From: Cryptomeria japonica
Lineage: Eukaryota > Streptophyta > Pinopsida > Cupressales > Cupressaceae
NCBI RefSeq assembly: GCF_030272615.1
Contig: NC_081408.1
Location: 67,869,546-67,933,545, forward strand
Direction: 5' to 3'
DNA length: 64,000 bases
Shown here: piece by piece, positions 11,501-22,472 of the stretch
How the letters are laid out: each line of letters begins with the position of its first letter
Position numbering within the stretch: position 1 is the stretch's first letter
Made by a program: the position numbers and the translations under genes
Notes under the pieces: generated by a model
What the model was told of the DNA's origin: nothing
The model's database searches: none
The model's input: only the letters and a program-made list of their open reading frames with translations

Positions 11501-12536
11501 ACTTAACCACTATGTTCCCTTTACTTACATTCACCAAGACGTTTTAGTGTGCTTGATTGGCAAATGATTATCTACTTGGATAGGCATCAATTGATACGTT
11601 GGGCAATATCATGCCAAAGGTCATGACTTATTTACATTCGAGCAGTTGCAAAGAGAGTCCCTTTTTTACTATTTATAAGATGAGTACTAGTTCCTTGAGT
11701 AATATAAGTACACAAACTTTTATGAAGATAAGAAATTGACACAAATGAGTGATTCAATAAGTGATTTGAGTTATTTAAAGATTTCATTTAAGGACTCTTA
11801 TTTAAATAAAGGTTTGATTAAGTTTATACTTAACAAACTTAAATATAAAGATAAATTATAATTTTGATTGAATATTGTGATATATTTTTCATTTTTTTTC
11901 ATAATAAAAAAAATGACAATGACCTTATATCAATTGTGATCAAATTGCAAGTGAAATGGTGTTTGCTTGAAATGTCATGTTCAAGAGCTATGAATTTTAT
12001 TTCCCTTTTATAAGTTGAAAAAAAAAAATTGGCTTTTATAAAGACATGAAATTTATTAAAAGACTTCATGAATTCAATTTTAAGGTTAAGCAAATGAAAA
12101 ACTATGGTTTCTAAGCATTATATCAAGCTATTTTTTGATAATTTATAATCTCACATATCTCTCTAAGGAGAAACAACATCCAACTTCTAAAGTACTTGAT
12201 CTAGTACCTACACAACTATCTATACAATTGACACTAAAAAAGGTTTTATAAGGGAATAATTTTGAGTTAGTAAGATTATGAAATTTGATGTTATTAAAAT
12301 ATAATTCACAATCTTATGCTATGTAAACATTAAAATTTTTGAAAATATCACTTATAAAAAAGAATAGTTAGAATTTCCTTACTTGGCCTTGATAAATTGA
12401 ATTTAAATGAATGGAGAAGGCATGCTAAATACATAGCACAATTGGCCTTGCACATGTGTTGATTTAGCATAAATACATTTTCCATCAATTTTTATATGTC
12501 TTCTAGTATAACCTATAAAAATGATTAGTACTAACC
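8561..12536. other. Internal region of the non-autonomous element, no coding recognised
   Basis: About 4 kb, AT-rich. Short minus-strand frames exist (for example 8694-8888) but show no family motif, and I cannot connect them into a gag or pol reading. The only structure I see is the 27-bp repeat at 11157-11237. This is the 5' half of the minus-strand element, where gag would be expected if it were autonomous. Confidence 0.5.
11157..11237. repeat. 27-bp tandem repeat, 3 units
   Basis: Units start at 11157, 11184 and 11211 with consensus ATGCTTGATAATGGCTCTGT plus TGATATT. The third unit is diverged. 27 is a multiple of three, so the repeat keeps frame on both strands, but the surrounding frames look non-genic. 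Confidence 0.8.
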
Positions 12537-12554
12537 TAACCTGCTCTGATACCA
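12537..12554 (-). other. Primer-binding site, tRNA-iMet type
   Basis: The minus strand reads TGGTATCAGAGCAGGTT directly after the LTR terminus, with no spacer. TGGTATCAGAGC is the usual plant initiator-Met tRNA primer-binding core. This fixes the element's orientation. Confidence 0.9.
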
Positions 12555-13074
12555 TGTTAGAAATTAGGATCTTAGGATACTAATCATTATAAACAAGATT
12601 ATAAAGTAAATGAAATATGGAACATACATGCAAAATGTACACATTACACAAGATATACATGGGGAAAACCATTTCAAGTAAAAAACCCCATAAAGCATCA
12701 TTTAATTAAAACACTTACAAATATAGTCTTTAATAAAATAGACATGAACCTGGGGACACTCCTCCAATACTTCCACATGGCCAATAATACCTCATATGCA
12801 TAGTGATACAACCACCATAAAGCTCCAAATTCACACACCTCTCAAATGAGAGAGAACCTCCTTAAATATAGGAGGAAGGGTGACTTCACTAGTCACACCT
12901 TTTCAATAACCCCCACTCATAAATAATTAATAATCTAATAGTTATTAGATTATAATTATTTCAAATGGGATATGCTTATAAAGCATATAATATATAAGGT
13001 TTCATAACCTTATATTAGAACATTATATATAAATGTTATAAGGATGTGATCCCTAATAACATTATATTCTAACA
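12555..13074 (-). repeat. 5' LTR of the non-autonomous element
   Basis: 520 bp with perfect TGTTAGAA...TTCTAACA inverted termini. It is nearly identical to 375-895 and is the better preserved end. Confidence 0.93.
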
Positions 13075-13079
13075 AAAAC
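13075..13079. other. Target-site duplication AAAAC, right copy
   Basis: Perfect match to 370-374. Confidence 0.85.
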
Positions 13080-13196
13080 TCTTTTGACAACGATGCCAAA
13101 ACGTCAGACAAAAGCGCTAAAGCGCAACTTGTGTGTGAACATTCAAGAAAATCACAAAAACAAAAGTTATAATCAATATCAGAAGCTTGTGTGTTC

Positions 13197-13216
13197 GACT
13201 CACGTCGAGTTCACCA
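13197..13216 (-). other. Candidate primer-binding site of the outer element
   Basis: The minus strand reads TGGTGAACTCGACGTGAGTC two bases after the LTR end at 13219. Its complement ends in CCA and extends into a GTTCGACT string like a tRNA T-loop with a pairable stem, so it resembles a real tRNA 3' end. It is not the initiator-Met type and I cannot name the tRNA. Confidence 0.45.
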
Positions 13217-13218
13217 AA

Positions 13219-14660
13219 TGATGCACGTCAAAAGGAACAAAAGACAAGTTTAGATGTTAGTAGGTTAGTCAAAACCAAAATGAAACACAAATCAACCTAA
13301 AAACCTTAACATGCATATCAAAAGAGATATAAAGCACACAACAAGAGCCTACATAAATGAAAAAGGGAAAGATAACCCCCCAAAATGCTCCCCAAAATGT
13401 TCATAGTTGTTCCTCCTTTGTTCCTCTCTTCTCTAAGTCCCACATGAGTGTAGATCTCAACTTTTAGCACTATCCATGGATGTCTTATGAAGATTCAAGA
13501 TGGTTGTGAAAATGAAAAGAAATACTCATGCAAGTGTAAATAAGTTACTATGAGAAAGCACCTAATTAGTCTATGTAAATTTTAGTTAAATAACAATGCA
13601 AATGCTTCTAAATGCTCTCTTTAAAATGACTATAAGTTTGATGCTCAAAGACTTCTGATTCTGAAAATGAATAATAATAGCTCTATTTATAGGGAAAATA
13701 GGGCAATGAATGGCCAAGATTTAGTAATCATAGCAAGGGTCGGGATTGATGGGTTTGTGATCCATGTGGTGGCTTTCAACCCAATCCCATGATGACAAAT
13801 TTCAACATGAGATGGCTTGAGAGGAGAGGGAAGACGCATTAAATGCTTGAGATGACATGAAGGTTACCTTGGGAGGGTCTGGTTAGGCTCGAGATAGTGA
13901 ATAAAGCTTTTATCCAATGAATAATGCCTTTATCCAATGGATAAACTCTTGTGCAAGAGTTAGTGGGGATAACCATGGTCAAAGCAATTAATTCTTGAAA
14001 AGACCCATGAATTAAATGAGGGTTGAAGTAGAGGGAAAGGCCCTAACCATGTGGGAAAGTTGAGCTAACCATTAATGGTTATGTAAGAGCCATAAATGGT
14101 TATGTAAGAACCATTAATGGTTTGGAAGACTTTAGGGGTTAATTTGTTGAAGGATAGAAAGCCTTTAATGCATTTTAAAAACTTTGAGGCTTTGAGAAGT
14201 GACTTCTCTTTTCTTAGGAATGTGATAATAATTAGGAAGGGGGATTAGGCTAATTAGGAATGGATTAGAAGAATCTAGAAGGGGATTAGTGAGCAAGTGG
14301 GTTTGGTGGGTGAGAGAAAATAGGATTTTAATTAAAATAAAATTCATTTATTTCAACTAAAATTGTGCAACTTGCATTTGTAGGAGAATGCAAGTGGGAG
14401 GGGTTTAGAGATTTCAATAAATATTTATTTAAATGAGGAAAGGGGTTTTAATTAAACAAATATGCTTTATTTATTTAATTAATTGTTAGAGTGTGGTTTA
14501 AAGAATTAATTTAAATAAATTAAATTATTTATTTAATTAATAGAAGAGGTTCAAGATGATTAATTAAATATTAATCTAATTAATTGATGATTGGTGGATT
14601 AAATAATCAAATAAATACTAAATATTTATTTAATTAAGTGGACAGATTTATGTGTGTACA
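13219..14660 (-). repeat. LTR (5' LTR) of the outer minus-strand element
   Basis: The plus strand runs TGATGC...TGTGTGTACA, i.e. on the minus strand TGTACACACATAAATCTGTCC...GCATCA. It is a diverged relative of the solo LTR at 48723-50578, which lies in the other orientation. Both share the CATAAATCTGTCCACTTAATT start, the TTTAGCACTA...CATCCATGG block and a TATAAATAGA box. No TSD partner is visible because the other end of the element is off the window (the 5 bp after 14660 are CATAC). Confidence 0.7.
13684..13691 (-). promoter_or_regulatory. TATA box of the outer element's LTR
   Basis: The minus strand reads CCCTATAAATAGAGC about 470 bp before the LTR end. The matching box in the related solo LTR is at 50171-50178, about 400 bp before its end. 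Confidence 0.6.
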
Positions 14661-15644
14661 CATACATTTCTACAGATACAAAATCAAGTAATTGATGACA
14701 AAGAATCAATATTTAAGGACATCACATCACTATCTAAATATCTACAAGAGAGGATTTCAATGACCAATGACCAACTCTACACTTAGCTAAAATATCTACA
14801 ATGACCAGCTCTACAATGAGCTAGAATAGCTACAAGAGAGGATTTCAAAACAACAAGATTGAATAACATCTTTGTTTTTCCCCATATCTCCTTTGATAAC
14901 TTCTTTACATATTAAAGGTCATCGGACACTAAAATATTATCAAATAAGGTTCTTGATTTGACTTGTTGTACAAGACACTAGGAGAACACATATTGTCAAA
15001 TGGAATCAATTACTCAAAGTCAACCAAGACACTGCAAGTAGGCTGAGTAGATAGCTTTAACGATGAAATACATATGTGAACCTACCATAGCTCAATTCCA
15101 ATATATTTCAAATTAGGGTATACATATAGCTCGAGGTCATCTTTGAATTCTATTAACAACAAGGTTACAATATAGTGTCAAATATTAGAATATTGGAGAC
15201 CATAAGCTTTTAAAGATTTGAAACCCCAATGATACTTCATTTATAAAGAAATGCTTACCAAGATTGTCAATCAATGGAGCCTTCCATTTTCCCTTATAGT
15301 TTGGATTATTTATTTTCTATCAATTGTTTAATGTATCATCATAAGAAACCCATAGATACAAGCACTAAAAACAAGCAAGAAAGAAGCAAGCTACCAACAA
15401 TGTTGAAAATATCAACACTGTAGTACTTAAATATGAGTGCTCAAAATCTTAAATAGCATCTCTAATACATTAGAAGAATACAATAGGAAGAAAATCGTTT
15501 CATATTCTAGTGCTACAACTGTGATAGATTGCCAATGCTACCAAGAAGATTGTTTAAGTCATGCATACATATAAAAAATGCATATGTATTATATATGTAC
15601 ATGTATACATATGTGTATGAAATGTGAGTATCTACATACATATA
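14661..15644. other. Unassigned spacer
   Basis: About 1 kb with no coding frame. There is a short internal repeat around 14730-14850 (CTACAAGAGAGGATTTCAA twice), AT/TG-rich words near 15570-15640, and a 50-bp stretch at 15498-15548 resembling 31366-31416 on the other side of the copia element. Confidence 0.4.
15640..15644. other. Target-site duplication ATATA, left copy
   Basis: Matches ATATA at 31190-31194 outside the opposite LTR. The site is AT-rich, so alone it would be weak, but the LTR boundaries agree. Confidence 0.75.
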
Positions 15645-17369
15645 TGTTGAACACAATGTACCACTAAGAGAGGGGTGAATCAGCGGTTCCTAAGAATCTT
15701 AACCTTTTAAACCAATCTTAGAGTACCGATTAACAACCTAATCACTAAAACGGGTATGTCGATGAGCAAAGACAAGTAATCATATGCAAACACACAAAGG
15801 CATACAATCACATAACACCAGATGTATGAGGAAAACCCAATGTGGGGAAAACCTAGGTGAGAAATGCTAGTAGAGTCTACTGCTCCAATCCAACCTCACA
15901 ATAAAACAATGGATTACAAGGATTTAGGGCACAAACCCAAGGAGCACCAACCCCTACTGATTTAGGGCACCAAGCACCAACTCGGTCTAATGCAATGAAA
16001 TACAACTTAATACAAGTATAGCACCTTGTTACAAATCAGTTTCAAACACCAGATCAACTTATGTCTGCTAGTTACCAACATCCTCTGTTTCACTGATTCA
16101 TCCACTACAGGTTATCAGATTTCTCTATCTAACCACTTACCAGTTACTCTTTTCCTTTCTTCTCTTCTTATAATCTTCACCCTACTCAGTAACACTCATA
16201 GATGCCTTCCTAATTGTTCAATCCCTACCTGTACACTTTACTGTTAGGACTATAACAGTTCACCAGTAGCTCTATTATTGCCAGGTAGAACCCCTTACCG
16301 ATTCAGCCGTCTAATACTCAGACACTTTGATTTTCAGCAAAATATCTCTCAGACTAATTTCTCTCTTCTTTCTTAGACACTTTCTCTCCTCACAATTGGA
16401 ATCTAGCATCAATCACTTCAATCTCGAGTTCGCATATTTATGCCTGAGGGTTCCTGCCAAAACCAATATTCAAACGATGGTGTGTTAGCGTTTTTCCTCC
16501 ACCAACTCAATCCTCATCAAATTTGATCAGATCACTTTTCCAAGGTTCACACCCTACAACAACTGCAATATTTTATTCCTCCAAAAGCATGTTTCCTATC
16601 TTTAGTAGACTACACCTATTTTGTTGCCCATACTCTTCCTAATCTGTTAGCCATGCTCTTTGTCAGACATATTAAATGCTTCAGTTGTTTCCTTTGCCAA
16701 ATGAACACAAAGATTGGATTTCCCTACAAGATTAGATCAAACATCTTGCCTCTCTGTCTTCCTTGAGCTGCAACATCTTGCCATCAATCCATGATATGTA
16801 AGTTCTCCATAAATGTCAACCTACTACCAACTACCATGACGATGGGCACTTTACCAACCTCTACATGCTTGCCACTTGTCATCCTTGTCGACATCCACCT
16901 CTGCTTAGACTGCAATGTTGGTTTCACATCATTCATCGACTAAGATACACTACCGGTTCAACTCACCTTACCGGTATAACCTAGCTAGTTCTCCTTCAAG
17001 CTTGCTAACTTCTTCTCTATTGGTGAAACTACTCGGCCTGCCATCAAACACAATCAAACACATCAGTCCATTAACTAAGACTATTTACCAGTGATGTTGC
17101 ACTTCTCTTTATATACCGATGATCACATCCTTGTTATCATTTGCTCGCTTGCCAGTGCACCTTTTTATCGATAGATGCTACATTTCATGAGTATCGGTAA
17201 CATACCTTACTTAGATACTTGCATCATGCTTCCTTCATACTGGTTGACATCAATAACAACCCTATTTGTCTACTTGCATACATTGACCATCATTACTCAT
17301 CAGTCACCATTACTCCTCATAGGTGATCATTCCATACCAATTGACATCAATGACAACCTAATTCCAACA
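15645..17369 (-). repeat. 3' LTR of the copia element
   Basis: 1,725 bp, plus strand TGTTGAACAC...ATTCCAACA. The sense (minus) 3' end carries the GATTCACCCC...CTCT string near the terminus that is also found at the end of the nested 23500-28816 insertion, and the paired GGGGAAAACC motif near 15847. Confidence 0.92.
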
Positions 17370-17384
17370 ATCTCCCCCTTTGGC
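17370..17384 (-). other. Polypurine tract of the copia element
   Basis: The minus strand reads GCCAAAGGGGGAGAT immediately before the TGTTGGAATT start of the 3' LTR, a typical copia plus-strand primer. Confidence 0.85.
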
Positions 17385-17733
17385 ATTGATGTCAACACAC
17401 CTAGAAGTGTCCACACCAGTCAATTTCTCTCCCTTTGACAACAATGACAAAGGGTCAGGGTATTTCCCCCTTTGACACAATTTGTATTTTGCCATAACTA
17501 GTCCATTCTCCCATTTTGGTTCATACTCCACCAGTTAGACTGTGTAGACTCCCCCTTTGTCAAATCTCCTCTATGTGATTACACCCAGTACTGAAGCATA
17601 TCTTTCTAACCTCTACTTATGGCTAGCATGTGGTTCAAGAGATACAAATATTGCTATAAAACTCCCCCTAAACCATAGGTCTCCTTATTAACATAAGTGC
17701 ATGAGGAAGGTGACACAACTCCCAACTTGTGTC
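17385..17733 (-). other. 3' untranslated region of the copia element
   Basis: About 350 bp between the end of pol (stop at 17734-17736) and the polypurine tract. No frame of interest. A second purine run (minus strand ACAAAGGGGGAGT) near 17550 resembles a spare PPT. Confidence 0.5.
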
Positions 17734-18310
17734 TCAAATACTCAAAATGATTAATAGTAATGGTTTGGTGAATATATTTGCCACTTGTTCATTGTTGGGG
17801 ACATATTCTAGCATGACCTCATGTCCTTCAACCTTCTCTTTGAGAAAATGATACTTGATGGCTATATGATTTTTCCTTGAATGCATCACCAGGTTCTTTG
17901 ATATGTTGATGGCACTTAAGTTATCACACTAGATGGGAATAGGACCACTTGTACATCCTTGAGGGTCTGCTTTATCCAAAGCACCTGAGAGCAACATGTG
18001 GTAGCAACAATGTATTCTCCTTCAGCAGTTGATAGGGAGACTGAATCCTAGTTCTTTCTATGCCATGAGACCAATCGGTCACCTAGGAAGAATGCACCAC
18101 CACTTGTGCTCTTTTGGTCATCAATGCAACTTGCCCAATCAGCATTTGCATATGCTTCCAAGGTAAATTACCCTTATTTAGGGTACCATAGTCTATAATT
18201 GAGTGTCCCATGCATGTACCTAAAAATTCTCACTGATTACATTCATATGTGACTGCTTAGGTGCTTCTTGAAATTTAGCCACCATACACACTGCCTACAC
18301 TATATCCAGT
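17734..18310 (-). pseudogene. Copia RNase H, C-terminal part
   Basis: RNase H degrades the RNA of the RNA/DNA hybrid during reverse transcription. On the minus strand the frame shows AVCMVAKFQEAPKQSHM right after the nested LTR, later CDNLSAINISKN with the catalytic Asp region, HIAIKYHFLKEKV, and the terminal ANIFTKPL, which is the usual end of plant copia pol. Stops and at least one frameshift lie between these blocks (about 17940-18250). The upstream part continues at 19528 after removal of 18311-19527. Confidence 0.85.
18306..18310. other. Target-site duplication CCAGT, left copy
   Basis: Matches CTAGT at 19528-19532 with one transition. The CCAGT version gives the continuous pol reading. 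Confidence 0.75.
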
Positions 18311-19527
18311 TGTAATGGTGGGAAAATGATGAATGATAAATCAAGAAGAAAAACTACCCTTTCCCTCAAAGAGAGATGAGAGTTTCACTATCGATTACCA
18401 TTCAAACACTTTTCACCATTACATTAGGAAGGGGGAGAGGATAATTCACTAGATTCAATCTCTCCACACAAAGATGGTAGATTGAATTCTGAATGAATTG
18501 TGAATGTTATGTTGATCCCCTCTTCCTTGTTTGAAATGGAAAGGAAATTTTATTGAATTATGTAGTGCAAAAGTGACAAAGAATCAACTATAACTTGCGA
18601 TCGGAATATGGGATGAAGTTGTGCACCTGGATCTGGTAGTAAAATGTCGAGACGAAGTCGCCCTACGAATTTGAGGAAAAGTTGTTCGGACCATGGCCGG
18701 AATGTACACGATCCTCTGAAAAATCCATGAAATGAAAAGGGTTTTTCTGCCTCTACAAATGAATCTCAAATTCGAAAGTACAAATGCACACCTACAACCT
18801 ACACACACAAAAAAGAGAAAAATGGGTTGGGATTGAGGGTTTGCCTTTAGGTCAAACCCCAGTTTTGGAATTAACCAAGTAATGAAAGAAAGTACTTGCA
18901 AGTAGATGTAAATAAAAGACTGAATTGTAAATCAACTCAAGGGATGTTGTAGTAAAAATATTGATAGAAATTCTTGTGTGGAATTGAATGTTGAAATCAA
19001 TCTCCTCTTGAATGGTTGAATCCTTGACTTGAATGCAACACCTAGTCTTGAAGGGAGACTTGAGGATGCTCAATGCTAGAAAATAATGCTTGAATGCTTG
19101 AATGATCTTGAATGCTTGATCGCTTATGCAACATGACCTTATCAAAATTCCACTTATGCAAATGAGAGGATGAATGCCCCTTAAGTACATGTTGGTGGAT
19201 TTGAATTTTGTCATGGGCTGACATCGGGGGAGTTTCCCGCTCAAGTCACAACCCACAATGCATGCTCTAGGAAGCATCTTGCCCCAAAATAGGGTAGGGA
19301 TAGGGGTGTCACGCCCCTGTCAAAGGGGGAATAGTGGCACCACACCCTTATCCTACCCCTTTCTCTAGGGTAGAATGCGGACGGGATGATGCAGGGGCCA
19401 AGGAAGAAGTTTTTTTTGCAAGCCGAGCGATCTCCAATCTTTGATCATGCTATATGATTCAAGTTCACATGTGTGAGGACCCTAATGTAGTTGAAAATTC
19501 CTAGGGTCACAATTTTATGACACTACA
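18311..19527 (-). mobile_element. 1.2-kb solo LTR inside copia RNase H
   Basis: Bounded TGTAATGGTGGG...GACACTACA with a 5-bp duplication (CCAGT/CTAGT) inside conserved RNase H coding sequence. No internal region, PBS or PPT is present, so it is best read as a solo LTR left by LTR-LTR recombination. Orientation is a guess from the TGTAGTGTCATAAAATTGTG start on the minus strand, which is gypsy-like in style. It contains an imperfect hairpin at 19292-19358. Confidence 0.8.
19292..19358. repeat. Imperfect inverted repeat (hairpin) in the solo LTR
   Basis: The left arm GGGTAGGGATAGGGGTGTC pairs with the right arm near 19336-19358 (CCACACCCTTATCCTACCC), with a few mismatches and a loop of about 20-25 bases. 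Confidence 0.7.
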
Positions 19528-20438
19528 CTAGTCTAGAAGTAGTTAAGTACAATAGATTGCCAATCATGGATCTATACAAGGTCTGATCCACTACTAGTGA
19601 CTCATCATTCTTTCTCAGTTTGCATCCGATCACCATGGGGGTACTCACCATTTTGTATTCCTCCATTTGAAATGTCTTTAGCATGTCCTTTGCATACTTG
19701 GTTTGTGAGATGAAGATTCCCTTATCTAGTTGTGATATCTGCAAACCAAGAAAGTATGTCAACTCTCCAAGCATTGACATTTCAAACTCTGACTGCATCT
19801 GATAAGAAAAATCTCTGCAAAGTGTGTGCTTGTTGCCTCCAAAAATGATGTCATCCACATATACTACCATGATTATCATATGATTTCCATTTCCTTTGAT
19901 GTATAGGTTGTTGTTAGCACTCCCCTTTTTGAATCCTTTCTCCTTCAGGTACTTATCTATCCTTGAATACCATGTTTTAGGAGCCTTCTTTCTTCAACCG
20001 ACACACAAAGGTTTCATCATCATGTAACAGAAACCCTTTCACTTGCTCCATGTAGACTTCTTCTTCTAAATTTCTATTTAGAAAGGAAGATTTCACATTC
20101 ATTTGATAAACCTTATATCCCTTGTGGGCAGAGAAAGCAAGAAACATTCTAATAACTTCAATCCTAGCCACCGGTGCAAATGCTTCTTCAAAATCACTTC
20201 CTTCTACTTGAGAATAACCTTAGCACACTAACCTTGATTTAAGCCTAACAATCTTACCTTGTTCGTTCATCTTGTTCCGGTAGACCCATTTTGTGCCAAT
20301 GATGTTCTTGTATGTTGGTCTAGGAACTAACTCCCAAATCTTGTTCTTCTCAATCTGTTGCAACTCTTCTTCCATGGCAGTCATCCACTTCTCGTCCCTG
20401 CTAGTCTCATTGAAGGTTTTAGGTTCTATTTCTCTCAT
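19528..20438 (-). pseudogene. Copia reverse transcriptase
   Basis: This polymerase copies element RNA into cDNA. Reading the minus strand: EEELQQIEKNKIWELVPRP and GTKWVYRNKMNEQGKIVRLK (20438-20222), a stop, then an IRMFLAFSAHKGYKVYQMNV block corresponding to the first catalytic region (20171-19980), a short deletion of the LYGLKQ region near 19975, and VVYVDDIIFGG (about 19865) with the YVDD catalytic pair. LTYFLGLQI and GNLLYLTTSR follow. The catalytic Asp of the first block is Asn (QMNVKSSFLN; usually QMDVKSAFLNG), so the enzyme would be inactive even without the frame breaks. Confidence 0.92.
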
Positions 20439-20627
20439 GAGGTAGAATTTTACCTACTCATTGTTCCGGACTAATTTCCTTCTTGTTTGCACACCATCAT
20501 ATTTATTTCCTAAGATTTTCTCTTTTGGGTGATTCTTCTGCACATACTAGTTGGGGGACTTACCGGTTTCATCTTCTACTTCATTCTCAGTCTGAACTTC
20601 ATTGTCTTCATCTCTGGTATCATCATG

Positions 20628-21394
20628 CTAGTAGTCATTTGGTTGTCTTCCTTTGTGCAGATATTCATCAACTCTAACATTCACACTTTCAATGACTCTT
20701 CTCAATCTTTTATTGTAGCATTTATAGGCCTTACTGTGAGTTGAGTGACCAAGGAAAATACCTTCATCACTCCTAGAATTAAATCTTCCCAAGCCATCCA
20801 TATCTATCTTGATAAAGTATTTACTCCCAAACACTTTGAAATACTTGACTGATGGTTTTCGATCATACCACAGTTCATAAGGAGTCATCTTGTTGTTTGT
20901 TCTTAGTTGAACCTGGTTCAATGTATAAACTGCAGTATGAACAACTTCCTTCCAATACATATCTGGTATGTGTGCCTCATTTAGCATGGTCCTTGCTATC
21001 TCCTTGACTGTCCGGTTTTTCCTTTCTACCTGACCATTTTGTTGTGGTGTCCTTGGGGTGAGGCTGAATACTGCCTTTTGATCCCATGCCTCTCACAATA
21101 GTCTTCAAAGTCATTTGATGTGAACTCTCCACCCCGGTCTGATCTTAGGCATTTCAATTTGCATCCACTTTCCCTTTCAACCATCTTTCATAATATCTTG
21201 AATCTCTCAAATGCTTGATATTTGTCTTGTAGGAAAGTGACCCATGTCATTCTTGAGTAGTCATCAATGAGGAGGATAAAATACCTCTCACCGGCAAGAG
21301 CTCTTGTTATGGTTGGTCCACATAGATCAGCGTGCACAAGTTAAAGTGGCCTTAATGAAGTATTATGTTCTTTAGTCTTGAAGGTCACCTTAGT
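20628..21394 (-). pseudogene. Copia integrase core and C-terminal region
   Basis: Integrase inserts cDNA into the genome. The core (21394-20990) is frame-broken but shows HADLCGPT (first Asp), a DYSRMTWV block, RSDRGGEFTS (second Asp) and, after a one-base loss, a QQNGQVERKNRT segment holding the catalytic Glu. The frame from 20987 then runs without stops: PDMYWKEVVHTAVYTLNQV, MTPYELWYDRKPSVKYFKVFG and GIFLGHSTHSKAYKCYN, the typical C-terminal motifs of plant copia integrases. Confidence 0.92.
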
Positions 21395-21760
21395 CTACTT
21401 TCCTTTTACACATTCATCACTAAAGGTGCTTATTGGTTTGATGATCTCCAGTATGTCTCTCACATAACCTTTCTTGCTTACTTGGACCAAATTATCAAAA
21501 TTTATGTGGCCTAATATTCTATGCCACATCCAACTTTCATCCACTTGTCCCATCATGCATTGTGACTCATAACATTCATTCAGATTGTACACATTTCCAT
21601 CTATTCTTTTACCTTCTGCTACAATCTGACCGGTACTCTCCTTCCTTATTTTGCATCCGGTAGAGTCAAAGATGAACTTATACCCTTTATCACACATCTG
21701 ACTCACACTTAGAAAATTGTGTTTTAGACCTTCTACATAGTATACATCATGTGCCTTCAA
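21395..21760 (-). pseudogene. Gag-pre-integrase / integrase zinc-binding domain
   Basis: This is the HHCC domain that precedes the copia integrase core. The frame shows VYYVEGLKHNFLSVSQMCDK, then MWHRILGHINFDNL with the two His residues, and ECVKGK with one Cys at the C-terminus. The partner Cys is replaced (FSDEC where CDEC is usual). Confidence 0.9.
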
Positions 21761-21945
21761 TTTCCATCTATCTTCAGACTACCTTTTCCTTTTATCTTGA
21801 TAGAAGAGTTGTCTCCAAACCTCATAGAGCCTCCATTCCAATCTTCAAGCTTGATAAATTTCTTTTTGTCACTAGTCATATGATTGGAACATTCATTGTC
21901 TACTACCCATAGATTCTTTCTTTCTAAATGTAGGGATTTTTGCAC
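21757..21945 (-). pseudogene. Copia aspartic protease fragment
   Basis: The protease cuts the gag-pol polyprotein. The diagnostic block reads WVVDNECSNHMTSDK; plant copia proteases usually read W.(I/V)DSGCS.HMTG, so Ser-Gly of the DSG active site is changed to Asn-Glu, and the product would not be functional. MRFGDNSSIKIKGKGSL follows, the usual second protease block. Confidence 0.88.
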
Positions 21946-22092
21946 AATCAGACCTAATTTTGCCTTGTTCTTATCCTTCTCAACCCATACCAGTTGGGTT
22001 GCCTTCTTATTTTCTAATACAATTTCATGCTCCGGTTTGGCTACTAGTTTCTAATCAGGAGCTATCTTTTTCTGCTTGATTTTCATGTGCTT

Positions 22093-22356
22093 GCAATGCT
22101 TTGCAATATGTCTAGACTCATGACAATGATAACACTTCACATTCATATTTAAAGATGAATTTGAAAACATATTATAGGAAACTGGTTATCTTCTCCTACA
22201 TTCATAATTATTATGACCTAAATCATTACATTGATAGCAAATGACATTCATCTCTCGGAGGACAACAAAGGAATTTCTACTTTCATAACTCACAGTGGAC
22301 TTAATCATCAATCTACAATCAGCTATCCTATGACCAAACTTGTTACACCATAACAA
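22093..22356 (-). pseudogene. Three tandem CCHC zinc knuckles
   Basis: Reading the minus strand there are three CCHC nucleic-acid-binding motifs about 100 bp apart. The first (about 22315-22356) keeps WCNKFGHRIADC but has lost its first Cys to a one-base deletion. The second (22198-22239) is CYQCNDLGHNNYEC and the third (22093-22134) is CYHCHESRHIAKHC. They sit between the coiled-coil segment and the protease. With the separate knuckle near 23340 the polyprotein would have had four, whereas one is the textbook number for copia gag. Confidence 0.75.
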
Positions 22357-22472
22357 TAACCATGAAAGTTTGGTACATACCGGTTTGGTTGCCTTGGTCC
22401 TGCGAACATCTATCTCACCGGGGGTCTTCCTTTCATGTTGCTGACTCTAGTGAACCCTTCATGATCAACCTT

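Larger units (their letters stand above)
375..13074 (-). mobile_element. Non-autonomous LTR retrotransposon (LARD-like), complete
   Basis: Near-identical terminal repeats at 375-895 and 12555-13074 are flanked by a perfect AAAAC duplication. Polarity is minus: reading that strand, the LTR at 12555-13074 ends in TTCTAACA and is followed at once by TGGTATCAGAGCAGGTT, which matches the usual initiator-Met tRNA primer-binding site, while TAAGTGGGAG (a polypurine tract) directly precedes the other LTR. The LTRs differ by about five substitutions and one indel in 520 bp, by eye. I find no gag, protease, integrase or RT on either strand of the internal region, so replication must have depended on another element. 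A 6.7-kb insertion occupies 1748-8488. The LTR shares a paired GGGGAAAACC/AAAACCCC motif with the copia LTRs in this window, suggesting copia ancestry. Confidence 0.9.

Noticed and set aside
13075-13102. TTTTGGCATCGTTGTC on the minus strand as a gypsy-type primer-binding site
   Set aside because: The LTR end is better placed at 13219 by comparison with the related solo LTR, which leaves this site about 120 bp inside the element.
16026-17438. Plus-strand frames in the copia LTR (for example 17175-17438)
   Set aside because: They lie across an LTR and its polypurine tract, are antisense to the element and have no family features.
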